Assembly (NCBI GenBank): GCA_964374095.1 | Contig: CAYJXJ010000050.1 | Span: forward strand, 1-27,557 | DNA length: 27,557 nt | Origin: CAYJXJ01 sp964374095 | GTDB lineage: Bacteria > Elusimicrobiota > Elusimicrobia > UBA1565 > UBA9628 | Direction: 5' to 3' | Shown here: one piece after another, positions 1 to 7,900 of the stretch | How positions within the stretch are numbered: position 1 is the first letter of the stretch | Layout of the letters: each line of letters begins with the position of its first letter | The notes under the pieces: generated by a model | Told to the model about the DNA's origin: nothing | The model's database searches: none | The model's input: only the letters and a program-made list of their open reading frames with translations | Program-made: the position numbers and the translations under genes

Positions 1-1085
1 CGGGCCTCCCGGGGTAGAAATGTTTCTCCCGGCCGCGAGGCCGGGAGTGGATTGAAACCCGCGGTCCCTGGCCGGCCCACCGGCGGCCTCACGTTTCTCC
101 CGGCCGCGAGGCCGGGAGTGGATTGAAACTCATCCAACTCGACTACAATTGATCAAATGGCGTTTCTCCCGGCCGCGAGGCCGGGAGTGGATTGAAACGC
201 CGATACCAACACTCCACCCCTGGTACCAGACTGTTTCTCCCGGCCGCGAGGCCGGGAGTGGATTGAAACGCGGGCGGTCGGCGGTGGCGGGCCGGGCGAC
301 GGTTTCTCCCGGCCGCGAGGCCGGGAGTGGATTGAAACACGGTCGGACGCATCAGCCCAAAGCCCGACGCGAAGTTTCTCCCGGCCGCGAGGCCGGGAGT
401 GGATTGAAACTTTTAGGAGGAAAAATGAAAAAAATCAGTATCGTTTCTCCCGGCCGCGAGGCCGGGAGTGGATTGAAACATCATCGAGCCCGAGGGGGCC
501 AGCTGGTGCGCGGGGTTTCTCCCGGCCGCGAGGCCGGGAGTGGATTGAAACAACTCGGGCAATTCGCGCATGGCGTGGGGGTAGGCGTTTCTCCCGGCCG
601 CGAGGCCGGGAGTGGATTGAAACTACTCTCCATGTGATAGCCTCAATCTCGCGGGATGTTTCTCCCGGCCGCGAGGCCGGGAGTGGATTGAAACGCGTTG
701 GCACCATAGCGTGGCCATTTTATCAGTCCGTTTCTCCCGGCCGCGAGGCCGGGAGTGGATTGAAACGGCGCCGGCCGCGAACAACCAGGCCCGGGCCTGG
801 TTTCTCCCGGCCGCGAGGCCGGGAGTGGATTGAAACGCCTCGGGTCGCGGCCCTCGAGGGGGAGGGTCGAAAGTTTCTCCCGGCCGCGAGGCCGGGAGTG
901 GATTGAAACGCGGGAGCCGGGGGAGTTGGGGCCCTGGCACTGAGTTTCTCCCGGCCGCGAGGCCGGGAGTGGATTGAAACCACATCTCGATTGCTCGAAG
1001 CACGTCGATACTGGTTTCTCCCGGCCGCGAGGCCGGGAGTGGATTGAAACTGATAGCCCCCTCGCGGGTGCATCGTCGAGCGCCG

Positions 1086-1122
1086 GTTTCTCCCGACCGC
1101 GAGGCCGGGAGTGGATTGAATC
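1086..1122 (+). repeat. Variant CRISPR repeat inside the array
   Basis: This is the only internal repeat that departs from the consensus. It has G to A at 1096, which creates an A-C mismatch in the hairpin stem, and A to T at 1121 in the final handle (GAATC instead of GAAAC). The neighbours on both sides are perfect, so the change is private to this copy. The spacer downstream would be carried with an altered 5' handle. Confidence 0.95.
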
Positions 1123-2008
1123 ATGCCCTAAGGGCGACGGCGTTCCTTGCCTCCTTGTTTCTCCCGGCCGCGAGGCCGGGAGTGGATTGAAACTCGTTTC
1201 TGGCGACATGGCTATTTTTCTCCTTCGTTTCTCCCGGCCGCGAGGCCGGGAGTGGATTGAAACGGGTTTTGGGATTTTGCTCTACGGCATCACTGGTGGT
1301 TTCTCCCGGCCGCGAGGCCGGGAGTGGATTGAAACTGATAGCCCCACTTTCGCGGGTCGATCCGCCAGGTTTCTCCCGGCCGCGAGGCCGGGAGTGGATT
1401 GAAACCCCACCGGCGAGTTCAAGGAGCTAGTAGATCGCGTTTCTCCCGGCCGCGAGGCCGGGAGTGGATTGAAACGTTGGAGTGCCGCCCCGGCGGAACC
1501 GCCTCCGATGTTTCTCCCGGCCGCGAGGCCGGGAGTGGATTGAAACTCAAGCTCCAGCATCGTGATCCCCCCTCTCGTAGGTTTCTCCCGGCCGCGAGGC
1601 CGGGAGTGGATTGAAACCCGGGGGATGGTGGGGTGGCCCGGATGGCAGCCCGTTTCTCCCGGCCGCGAGGCCGGGAGTGGATTGAAACAAGCGGCCCCAA
1701 GGTCTTAATCGCCGATCTCAGTTTCTCCCGGCCGCGAGGCCGGGAGTGGATTGAAACGGCCTCGGTGAGCGGGCGCGGCAACGGCCGCCGTAGTTTCTCC
1801 CGGCCGCGAGGCCGGGAGTGGATTGAAACCTCGGCGGACGGCGTACAGTCTCCGCTTGGGTGAGTTTCTCCCGGCCGCGAGGCCGGGAGTGGATTGAAAC
1901 GTCGTCGGCGAGGCCCCCGGCTGGCCTACTCCGATGTTTCTCCCGGCCGCGAGGCCGGGAGTGGATTGAAACACTTCGATATCTGTAATAATTAGCAGCA
2001 TTTTCCGC

Positions 2009-2092
2009 GTTTCTCCCGGCCGCGAGGCCGGGAGTGGATTTTGCGGTAGCCAATTTTGATTTCTCGACGAGGAGTTTCTCCCGGCCGCGAGG
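2009..2092 (+). repeat. Decayed terminal CRISPR repeats (trailer end)
   Basis: The copy at 2009-2040 matches the first 32 bases of the repeat and then diverges (TTGCG instead of GAAAC). After a 33-base spacer-like stretch, a second copy at 2074-2092 keeps only the first 19 bases. Loss of the 3' handle means these units probably yield no normal crRNA. Such decay is characteristic of the oldest, leader-distal end and fixes the array orientation. Confidence 0.93.
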
Positions 2093-2115
2093 GACTAGGC
2101 AACTCGCCAATAGCT

Positions 2116-2140
2116 GGCACCCAATGAAGGCACCCAATGA
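2116..2140 (+). repeat. Short tandem repeat between array end and next gene
   Basis: GGCACCCAATGA occurs twice (2116-2127 and 2129-2140) with one base between the copies, immediately upstream of the -10-like box of the next gene. It could be a transcription-factor site, a remnant of array decay or chance; nothing in the sequence decides. Confidence 0.6.
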
Positions 2141-2142
2141 GG

Positions 2143-2154
2143 TAGAATTTCCCG
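2143..2154 (+). promoter_or_regulatory. Putative leaderless promoter of the ChaN-like gene
   Basis: TAGAAT at 2143-2148 matches five of six positions of the sigma-70 -10 consensus and ends six bases before the ATG at 2155. There is no Shine-Dalgarno sequence in between. No convincing -35 box lies 16-18 bp upstream, where the tandem GGCACCCAATGA repeat sits. The spacing is the same as at six other gene heads in the window, which raises its credibility. Confidence 0.5.
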
Positions 2155-3093
2155 ATGCTCCTGACCTTGCTGACCGTGTTCCTGGGCGGCCGAGCCCTGG
2201 CCCAAACCCCTGCGGAGTTCCTTCGGCTCTCCCGCGAGCTTCCGGTCCCCCGTGCCCCGGCGGCGGTTCCGGTTGGCGATCCAGGGACGATCGTGGCTCG
2301 CGACGTCCGCAGCGTCATTTCCTGGGATGAGTGGGGGAATCGTCTGGCTCGGGCCGAAGTCGTGCTCGTTGGGGAGAAACACGACGAGGCCAGGCACCAC
2401 GAGCTGCAGCTCGACGCGCTCAAGCTCATCCATCAGCGGCGGGGGGCGGTCGTGGTCGGGCTCGAGATGCTTTCCCGGGACCAACAGCCGGTTCTCGACG
2501 CCTTCATGGCCGGAACCATGCCGCTCGAGGATTTTCGCAAGTTCTGGCAGCAGGCCTGGGGCTATGACCTCAATCTCTACCTGCCGATCTTGGAATATGC
2601 CCGCGCCTCGGGGTTGAAAGTTCGCGGCCTCAACGCCCCGCGGGCCGTGATCCGTCAGATCGCGCGCGGGGGCATGGCCTCCCTCACCCCGGAGCAGCGC
2701 GCCCAGCTTCCTGTCCGGGTGGACCCCATCACCGAGCCCCGCTACCTGGATTACGTCAGGCGCTCGCTGGGCGATCACGGACCTCTCGACCCGGTGCGCG
2801 AGGGACGCATGCTGGAGGCCATGGCGGCCTGGAATGAGACCATGGCGCAGTCCGTCGCCGACCTGCTGGCGGCCGGGGACGCGCCGGTCCTGGTCGCGGC
2901 CGGCATGGGCCATATGCTCTACGGCGCCGGGATCGGCGAGAGCCTGGGCCGGCGCGGCGATCCGGCGCGCGCGGTCGTGCTCCCCTACCCCCTGGACGGC
3001 GAGCGTCGCCCCTTGCCCGAACTGCTGGCAGCCCTTCAGCACACCGCCTCGCGCGACATCGAACTCGCGGATTATTTCAGGTTGTTGCCGTAG
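2155..3093 (+). CDS. Secreted ChaN-like (DUF399) putative haem-binding protein
   Basis: The 312-residue protein begins with a short signal peptide (residues 1-16, MLLTLLTVFLGGRALA) followed by a probable cleavage site. The core from about residue 55 resembles the ChaN/DUF399 family: a strand ending in VGEKHD (73-77), then an H-H pair, a strand with GLEM (102-105), a helix-rich middle, and a glycine-rich GMGHM stretch near the C-terminus. In Campylobacter ChaN the family binds haem and is membrane-attached; no lipobox cysteine is seen here, so this copy is probably periplasmic. The start was chosen because the -10-like TAGAAT ends six bases upstream. It lies between the CRISPR array and a convergent operon, with only five bases between the two stop codons. 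Haem binding is inferred from the family only. Confidence 0.8.
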   Translation: MLLTLLTVFLGGRALAQTPAEFLRLSRELPVPRAPAAVPVGDPGTIVARDVRSVISWDEWGNRLARAEVVLVGEKHDEARHHELQLDALKLIHQRRGAVVVGLEMLSRDQQPVLDAFMAGTMPLEDFRKFWQQAWGYDLNLYLPILEYARASGLKVRGLNAPRAVIRQIARGGMASLTPEQRAQLPVRVDPITEPRYLDYVRRSLGDHGPLDPVREGRMLEAMAAWNETMAQSVADLLAAGDAPVLVAAGMGHMLYGAGIGESLGRRGDPARAVVLPYPLDGERRPLPELLAALQHTASRDIELADYFRLLP

Positions 3094-3098
3094 AGCCG

Positions 3099-3953
3099 TC
3101 AGGGCTTGCGGGCGGTTGCGATCACGTAGTCCTGCCCGTCCCAGGCCGAACCGTCGCGGACGCTGGCGGCCCAGAAGGCGCGCACCGCCGGGTCCATGCG
3201 GCGGCGCATGTCCGGTTCCTCGACGCGGCGCCGCGCGAAATCGCCGAAGCCGGGGTAAACCCGCTCGCGGATGGACTCGACCCGCACGTCCCGGAAGCCC
3301 GCGGCGTCAAGACGGCGGGCATAACCCGCGCGGTCGTAGAGATTGGCCTTGGGGATCTGCCAGAAAGTCCGGGCGATGAATTCCCCGGCGCGGCGCTTGA
3401 GCCCGCCGCCCTCCATGGTGAGGGGGATGATGTCGGCCGCGGCCAGGCGTCCGCCCGGCCGTAGGACCCTGAAGGCCTCGCGGAAGAAATCCTCGCGGGT
3501 GTCATAATGGAAGGCCGTCTCGAGGGCGGTCACCAAGTCGCAGCTCGCGTCGGGACGGGGCATGGCGGTCGCCGAGCCCTCGCGCAGGTCCACGCGGTCG
3601 GCCAAGCCGGCCTCGACGACGCGGCGGCGCGCGGTTTCAACGTGGAGCGGGGTGATGTTGAGGCCCGTGATGCGGCGCGGCTTGAACTCCCGGGACCAAA
3701 GCATGTCCTGGTCGCCGAAGCCAAAGCCCACGTCGAGCACATCATCGGAGGGGCCCATCCCTCCCGCGCGGGCCAGTTCCCGGGCCAGGTCGGCGCAGGC
3801 GTCGTCGTAGGTCCGGGCCGCGTCCCAGAGACCGAGGTTCAAGAACATCGAATTCTCGGACAGGTTGTTGTTGGTCGAGAGGAGTTCGTAGACCGCGCGT
3901 CCCCGCCGCCGCGCGGGGTTGAGCAGGAGGCGGGCGAAGGAGGCGAGGCTCAC
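3099..3953 (-). CDS. Class I SAM-dependent methyltransferase (small-molecule type)
   Basis: The 284-residue protein has a Rossmann-fold methyltransferase core. Motif I is VLDVGFGFG (72-80), followed by the acidic strand region with GLNITPLHVETA, and later an AFRVLRPGGRL post-core motif. The GFGFGDQD wording and the N-terminal FLNLGLWD recall the natural-product O/N-methyltransferases related to EryG and RebM rather than RNA or protein methyltransferases. The GTG start overlaps the stop of the upstream GH3-type gene by four bases (GTGA), so translation is probably coupled. It is the last gene of the nine-gene minus-strand block and presumably methylates that pathway's product or an intermediate; the acceptor cannot be told from sequence. 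Confidence 0.88.
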   Translation of the reverse strand: MSLASFARLLLNPARRRGRAVYELLSTNNNLSENSMFLNLGLWDAARTYDDACADLARELARAGGMGPSDDVLDVGFGFGDQDMLWSREFKPRRITGLNITPLHVETARRRVVEAGLADRVDLREGSATAMPRPDASCDLVTALETAFHYDTREDFFREAFRVLRPGGRLAAADIIPLTMEGGGLKRRAGEFIARTFWQIPKANLYDRAGYARRLDAAGFRDVRVESIRERVYPGFGDFARRRVEEPDMRRRMDPAVRAFWAASVRDGSAWDGQDYVIATARKP

Positions 3954-5392
3954 GCGGGTTCCAGGAGCTCGGCGAGATCGGCTCCACCGGCTTGGGCCGG
4001 GACGAGATCGCGGGACTTGACGGCTCCCCAGCGGGCCCCGCGGCGCGCGAAATGGGACAGGTAGGCCTCGTGGGCCTGCGCCCGGACGAGTACGCGTGGT
4101 TCGGCCAGCTGGCCCAGGCGCCGGGCTTGGAGGTAGCGCGGCGACTCCGAGAGCAGCGCATCGAGCTCGCGGGCGGCCTGCTCCGGATCCCGGGCGAAGT
4201 CGGCGACGAGGACGTAGCCCGGGCGGCTGCGCGAGGGAAGCAGCGTGCGAAAGCCCCAGCCCTGGGAAGATAGTTTCTCGAGGCTGCGGCCCACGTGGTC
4301 CTCGTGGAGCTTCTCGCCCACGAGGTCGCTCACCGCGGCGGAGCGTCCGAGGAGTTCCAGCGCGGGGGTCCGGCCGACGTGCGCTCCCGCCCGCACGCGG
4401 TCCCCAAGCCGGTAGCGGACCAGGCCCCCGCGGGTCGTCACGAGCGGTTCATACGCCGTTCCCGGCTCGATCTCGTGGAGGCGGAGGATGCGGCCGTCCT
4501 CGCGTTCGAATTCAAGGAAGACTTCGGTCAGGAAAGGGACGCAGGTTCCCTCCTCGAAGAGGGGGAGCGTGACCGGCGCTTCCGTCGCCAGCAGGCCCTT
4601 GGGCTGAAGCCGGGCCTGGGGGAGGCGGGCCGCCAATTTCGCCGCGAGCCCCGCGGACTGAGCGCCGGCCCAGCAGGACAACAGCCTGAGCCGGGGCCAT
4701 ACCAGGCTCCAGTCGATCGGGGTCCCGGCGAAGGCTTGCATCTCATCCATCAGCACCAGAAGGTATGATGGGCTCCAGAGAGAAATGATTTCCAGGCCGT
4801 GAGCATCGAGTAGGGCCTCGCAAATCCTTTTCCGAAATCCGTCCCCTCGAAGCCGGGCAATATGCGCCGGCGGCAGCAAGAAGGGCCGCATCGCCCAAGC
4901 CAACGGCCCGGACAAAAAATCCCGGTCGTCGGCCCCGTCGTGGGGGGACACGGCGATGAAGGTTTTGCCGGTCTCCAGGCGCGGCCCATGGCGGAGCATG
5001 TCCGCCAGCCATAGGCCGAAGTAGCGGGTGAAGGACCGCCGCAAGGACGGCGTGACCGGGATCATTTTCGCGGCCCCGGAGGAGCCCGAGGTCGCCTCGT
5101 AGAAGAGGGGAGGCTCTGGCGCGATGACCCGCCCGCGCGAGGCGCACTGTCTCTCGATCCACGGGCGCATCCCCTCGTAGCCCCAGGGTCGCACCTTGAG
5201 ACTGAAGTCCCCATAGCCCCGGTCGGGCCGCAGGTCCCGATTGCGGCCGAACTCGGTTCGGGAGAGCGGCCCGAGGATGTCCCGGAGCAGGCCGTCCTGC
5301 GCGGCTTCGGGTTCCGCCAACGCCCGCCGGAAGCGCCGGTACGAAGGGTCCAGGGAGGCGCGCAACCCGGCCGTAACCGCGCTAAAGAGCAT
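3950..5392 (-). CDS. GH3-family acyl-adenylating enzyme
   Basis: The 480-residue protein matches the GH3 (auxin-responsive promoter) family, part of the adenylate-forming superfamily. It has the N-terminal layout typical of GH3, the nucleotide loop FYEATSGSSG with SGSSG at 102-106 followed by K109 and IPVT, and the hinge-like YRLGD at 327-331. Plant GH3 enzymes activate carboxylates as acyl-AMP and pass them to amino acids; bacterial members are usually shorter, about 500 residues, and mostly uncharacterised. The start is ATG at 5392, overlapping the hexapeptide acyltransferase gene by 11 bases. In this operon it may activate a fatty or aromatic acid for the acyltransferase or an amine acceptor. 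No acyl carrier protein gene is present in the block. Confidence 0.88.
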   Translation of the reverse strand: MLFSAVTAGLRASLDPSYRRFRRALAEPEAAQDGLLRDILGPLSRTEFGRNRDLRPDRGYGDFSLKVRPWGYEGMRPWIERQCASRGRVIAPEPPLFYEATSGSSGAAKMIPVTPSLRRSFTRYFGLWLADMLRHGPRLETGKTFIAVSPHDGADDRDFLSGPLAWAMRPFLLPPAHIARLRGDGFRKRICEALLDAHGLEIISLWSPSYLLVLMDEMQAFAGTPIDWSLVWPRLRLLSCWAGAQSAGLAAKLAARLPQARLQPKGLLATEAPVTLPLFEEGTCVPFLTEVFLEFEREDGRILRLHEIEPGTAYEPLVTTRGGLVRYRLGDRVRAGAHVGRTPALELLGRSAAVSDLVGEKLHEDHVGRSLEKLSSQGWGFRTLLPSRSRPGYVLVADFARDPEQAARELDALLSESPRYLQARRLGQLAEPRVLVRAQAHEAYLSHFARRGARWGAVKSRDLVPAQAGGADLAELLEPA

Positions 5393-6029
5393 CCGATTCG
5401 GATTCGCGGCCCGCGCCGTCGGCGGGAAAGGTGCGGTTGGGGTAGACGTCGGTGAGCATCGGCACGAAGGCCCCCCCGCGGACGCGGCTGCCGGGGCCCA
5501 GGCGGCTGCCCGCCCCCAGGAAAGCCCCGTCTCCGATCGAGAGGCGGCGGGCGTAGAGCATGAGCCGGCCGCCGCGGGGCTTGATCACGTGCGCGTAGCA
5601 GGAGACCTTGTGCCCGAAGACCACGAAGTCGCCGATGTCCAGCAGGGAGCGGTCGGCGATCTCGACGTTGGGCGTCCAGTGAATCCCGCGGCCCACGCGG
5701 CTGCCCCAAGCCCTAAGCCAGCCGCTGTAGAGGCCGGGGACCAGGCGGAGAACCGTTTCGAGCGCGGGAAAGGCGATGAAGAGGCCTTGAATCTGATGCG
5801 AGCCCCACCACGGTGAGAACCTGCGCTCCTCGAGGAAGGCGATTCCCTCCCGGAGCGGGGCGAACCGCTGGAGGACGGCGTGGCAGGAGAGGGGAAACAG
5901 ATAGATCACGGCGCCGGCGAAACAGACCCTACCCCAGCCGGGTTCGGAGAGCGCCCAGACCGCCGCGGCGAACGCGCAGGCCCCGTGGACCGCGGGAAAC
6001 CACGCGAAGAGGCGGCCGGCGAGGGTCAC
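5382..6029 (-). CDS. Membrane-associated hexapeptide-repeat (LbH) acyltransferase
   Basis: I place the start at the GTG at 6029, which overlaps the TGA of the upstream hydroxylase gene as GTGA and gives 215 residues; the frame stays open further upstream but that translation is out-of-frame noise over the hydroxylase gene. The N-terminal half has two hydrophobic segments (about residues 5-25 and 33-50) and a third around 80-95. The C-terminal half reads as hexapeptide repeats of a left-handed beta-helix (NVEIADRSLLDIGDFVVFG, then SIGDGAFLGAGSRLGPGSRV). Soluble LbH proteins transfer acetyl or acyl groups; hydrophobic segments ahead of the helix suggest action at the membrane. It sits between a membrane hydroxylase and an acyl-activating enzyme, which fits a lipid-like substrate. 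Substrate unknown. Confidence 0.8.
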   Translation of the reverse strand: MTLAGRLFAWFPAVHGACAFAAAVWALSEPGWGRVCFAGAVIYLFPLSCHAVLQRFAPLREGIAFLEERRFSPWWGSHQIQGLFIAFPALETVLRLVPGLYSGWLRAWGSRVGRGIHWTPNVEIADRSLLDIGDFVVFGHKVSCYAHVIKPRGGRLMLYARRLSIGDGAFLGAGSRLGPGSRVRGGAFVPMLTDVYPNRTFPADGAGRESESDAL

Positions 6030-6790
6030 GCGGCGGGCTCCCCGCCGAGGAGGAGTTTTCGCCAAGCCGTCATGGCGAGTTCCACGCCCAGTCGCCGCGG
6101 AGCTTCGCCATGGCCGTCGTAAGTCCCATGCCACAGGTCCCAAATTTTTAGATTGGCCCCGAAGTTTGTGTCCGTACGATCCGTCGAGTGGTGCCAGGCG
6201 TGGTCTTCGGGAGTAATGACAAACCGGGAGAGTCCTTCGTAAGCTCTCCTTCCAACCTCTCCCGGTTGAGGGTAGGCTCCGGAGTGCCTCCACATGTCGA
6301 GCCCGGCCGTCAGCGCCGCGGAAATCAAGAAGGGCGCGGGGTCGGCGAGGAGGTAGGCCCCGAGTCCGTTGAGCCAGACGTAGACGATGAGCAGGGGCGT
6401 CCAGAGTGTGTTTCGGGCCGTCACGATCACGTCCATGGCCTCGGCCGTGTGGTGAACGGCGTGCCAGCGCCAGAGCGGGCCGTGCAGGAGGCGGTGGTTC
6501 CAGTAGTAGGCGTAATCGACGACGACGAAGTTGAGCAGGAACGACACCCATGGCGGGGCGCCGAGGGCGCCCCGCCATGGCGGAGCCAGAACGGCCAGAG
6601 CGGCGAAGACCATCCCCAGTTGCAGAAACGGTACGACCAAGCCTTGAACGATTAGGCCGATGCCGTCGAGGGCCCACTCCGGCGCGCCGCGCGGCGCCAG
6701 GCTCCGCCCCCGGGCGAGGGTGACGGCCACCAAGAACCAGAAGGCGAGCGTCAACGCGAGGGTCTGCACGGGCCTCCGGGGCGACTGCAC
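6026..6790 (-). CDS. Fatty acid hydroxylase / sterol desaturase superfamily membrane diiron enzyme
   Basis: The 254-residue integral membrane protein carries the full histidine set of the family: HRLLH (99-103), HAVHH (110-114), HAWHH (197-201) and further His at 169 and 221. Hydrophobic segments lie around 8-25, 45-70, 80-97 and 130-165. The superfamily uses a His-rich diiron site and O2 to hydroxylate or desaturate lipids, sterols or carotenoids, and usually needs an electron donor such as a ferredoxin, which the operon encodes. The start is GTG at 6790, with GAGGA about ten bases upstream. An ATG at 6807 is out of frame. The substrate cannot be assigned. Confidence 0.9.
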   Translation of the reverse strand: MQSPRRPVQTLALTLAFWFLVAVTLARGRSLAPRGAPEWALDGIGLIVQGLVVPFLQLGMVFAALAVLAPPWRGALGAPPWVSFLLNFVVVDYAYYWNHRLLHGPLWRWHAVHHTAEAMDVIVTARNTLWTPLLIVYVWLNGLGAYLLADPAPFLISAALTAGLDMWRHSGAYPQPGEVGRRAYEGLSRFVITPEDHAWHHSTDRTDTNFGANLKIWDLWHGTYDGHGEAPRRLGVELAMTAWRKLLLGGEPAA

Positions 6791-6803
6791 GCGCGGCAGT
6801 TCC

Positions 6804-7898
6804 TCATACCCAAAACTCGATTTCCTGGCGCGCCGGGGGCAGAAGCCGGGGGTCGCGGCCGGCCTCCAACTCCCGGCGGACCGACTCGATGAAAACGTGT
6901 ATCACGTCGGCGGGCGCGTGCGTGAAGCGCTCGCCCTCGCGGCGGATCACCGCCATCTGCCGGGCGAGTATGTCGATGTCTTGATCGATGACTCTTTGGC
7001 CTTGCCAGCGGACCAGGGGCCGGGCCAGCGCGCTCAGCCAGCCGTAGTCGTAGGTGAGGTCGGTGTAGACCCAGGTTTCCTCGGGCCCGACGGGGACGGA
7101 CTGGGAGGTGATGATGAAGCGCCGTCGCGGGCCGAACTCGTACTCCACGCAGGTGACGTTGGGCATGTGGAAGCTGTCCACGTGCCGGATGGGGCGCTTC
7201 GAGGGGTTGAGGAACCACGAGAACCAGCCGAAATTATCGGTCTCGCCCCGGTACTCGGTCCGGACCGAGCCGTCCTCGCGCGTGACCAAGGCCGAGAGCT
7301 TCTGGCGGCGCTCGACGCGGAAGATGCCGGGGTGGACGTAGGCGGTGTGGGGGATGTCCACGAAATTCTCGGCGCAATTGGTGACCGTGTTGTTGAAGAC
7401 ATTAAGGAGGCGGATATGGCTCCAGCCCCGCTCGCCCCAACGCGGCGAGGGGAAGGGTTCGAAGTCGAGCCGGGGGGATGCTGACGGCCGGACGTAGACG
7501 TAGCCCTGCTCCTCCCGGATCGCGTAAGAGCGCGCGCAGCGGGATCCGATCCGAGAGGTCTCCGGTCCCAAAGATGGGATGTCGCAGATGCGGCCGTCCC
7601 CGTCGTAAGCCCAGCCGTGATAGCCGCAGCGGAGCTTTCCGGCGTTGACCCTTCCGGCCGATAGGGGTGCGTTGCGGTGCAGGCACCTGTCGTGCAACGC
7701 CCGCGGATGCCCGCGGGCGTCCCTGAACAGAGCGAGGTGTTCACCCAAAATCCGTCGCGCCAAAACAGTTCCGGCCGGGAGATCTTCCGACCGGCAGGCC
7801 ACATACCAGAACCAGTCCAAACGGATGCCTCGACCCGCTTCGCGGGTCTCGGCGGCTGGGGTCTCGGCGGCTGCGGCCTCGGTGGCTTCGGTCTCCAC
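6804..7898 (-). CDS. Rieske-type non-haem iron oxygenase, alpha subunit
   Basis: With the GTG start at 7898 the protein has 364 residues. The Rieske 2Fe-2S motif is C72-L-H74 ... C91-G-Y-H94. The mononuclear iron site is ENFVDIPHTAYVH with D181, H184 and H189. The N-terminal WYVACRSEDLPAG and the single-component layout resemble the VanA/KshA/PaO group, which receive electrons from a separate ferredoxin or reductase. The frame continues upstream over the ferredoxin gene, but that stretch is Arg/Pro-rich noise; the GTG lies two bases after the ferredoxin stop. The first 24 residues are Ala/Glu/Thr-rich and probably disordered. The ferredoxin directly upstream is the likely redox partner. Substrate unknown. 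Confidence 0.93.
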   Translation of the reverse strand: METEATEAAAAETPAAETREAGRGIRLDWFWYVACRSEDLPAGTVLARRILGEHLALFRDARGHPRALHDRCLHRNAPLSAGRVNAGKLRCGYHGWAYDGDGRICDIPSLGPETSRIGSRCARSYAIREEQGYVYVRPSASPRLDFEPFPSPRWGERGWSHIRLLNVFNNTVTNCAENFVDIPHTAYVHPGIFRVERRQKLSALVTREDGSVRTEYRGETDNFGWFSWFLNPSKRPIRHVDSFHMPNVTCVEYEFGPRRRFIITSQSVPVGPEETWVYTDLTYDYGWLSALARPLVRWQGQRVIDQDIDILARQMAVIRREGERFTHAPADVIHVFIESVRRELEAGRDPRLLPPARQEIEFWV

Positions 7899-7900
7899 GC

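Larger units (their letters stand above)
1..2092 (+). CRISPR. CRISPR array, leader-distal part (28 full-length repeats plus 2 decayed)
   Basis: Direct repeats of 37 bp recur about every 70 bp. They begin at 22, 93, 162, 233, 302, 374, 443, 515, 587, 658, 730, 800, 873, 944, 1014, 1086, 1157, 1227, 1299, 1369, 1439, 1510, 1581, 1652, 1721, 1793, 1864 and 1936, with decayed copies at 2009 and 2074. Spacers are 32-36 bp and the sequence before 22 is a cut spacer, so the array continues leftwards. Each repeat opens with GTTT, has a perfect 9-bp stem (CTCCCGGCC / GGCCGGGAG) closed by a GCGA loop, and ends GTGGATTGAAAC. The ATTGAAAC end is typical of the crRNA 5' handle in many type I and III systems, which gives plus-strand orientation. 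Decay at the right end agrees with the leader lying to the left. All but one of the full-length repeats are identical. No cas gene is in the window, so the subtype cannot be assigned. Confidence 0.99.

Noticed and set aside
149..1863. Many open frames on both strands across the array, with repeated SPGREAGSGLK-like peptides
   Set aside because: They are translations of the CRISPR repeat, which lacks stop codons in several frames; period and spacer variability show a CRISPR array, not a repeat protein.
2095..3042. Long minus-strand frame over the ChaN-like gene
   Set aside because: Antisense shadow with biased composition; the plus-strand protein has a signal peptide and family motifs.
5382..6677. 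431-codon version of the LbH acyltransferase
   Set aside because: The first ~216 codons are Arg/Pro noise overlapping the hydroxylase gene; a GTG at 6029 with a GTGA overlap is a better start.
7619..7626. TGATAGCC within the Rieske gene as a possible self-target of the motif-sharing spacers
   Set aside because: Only eight bases match and TCGCGGG does not follow; it encodes conserved Rieske residues.
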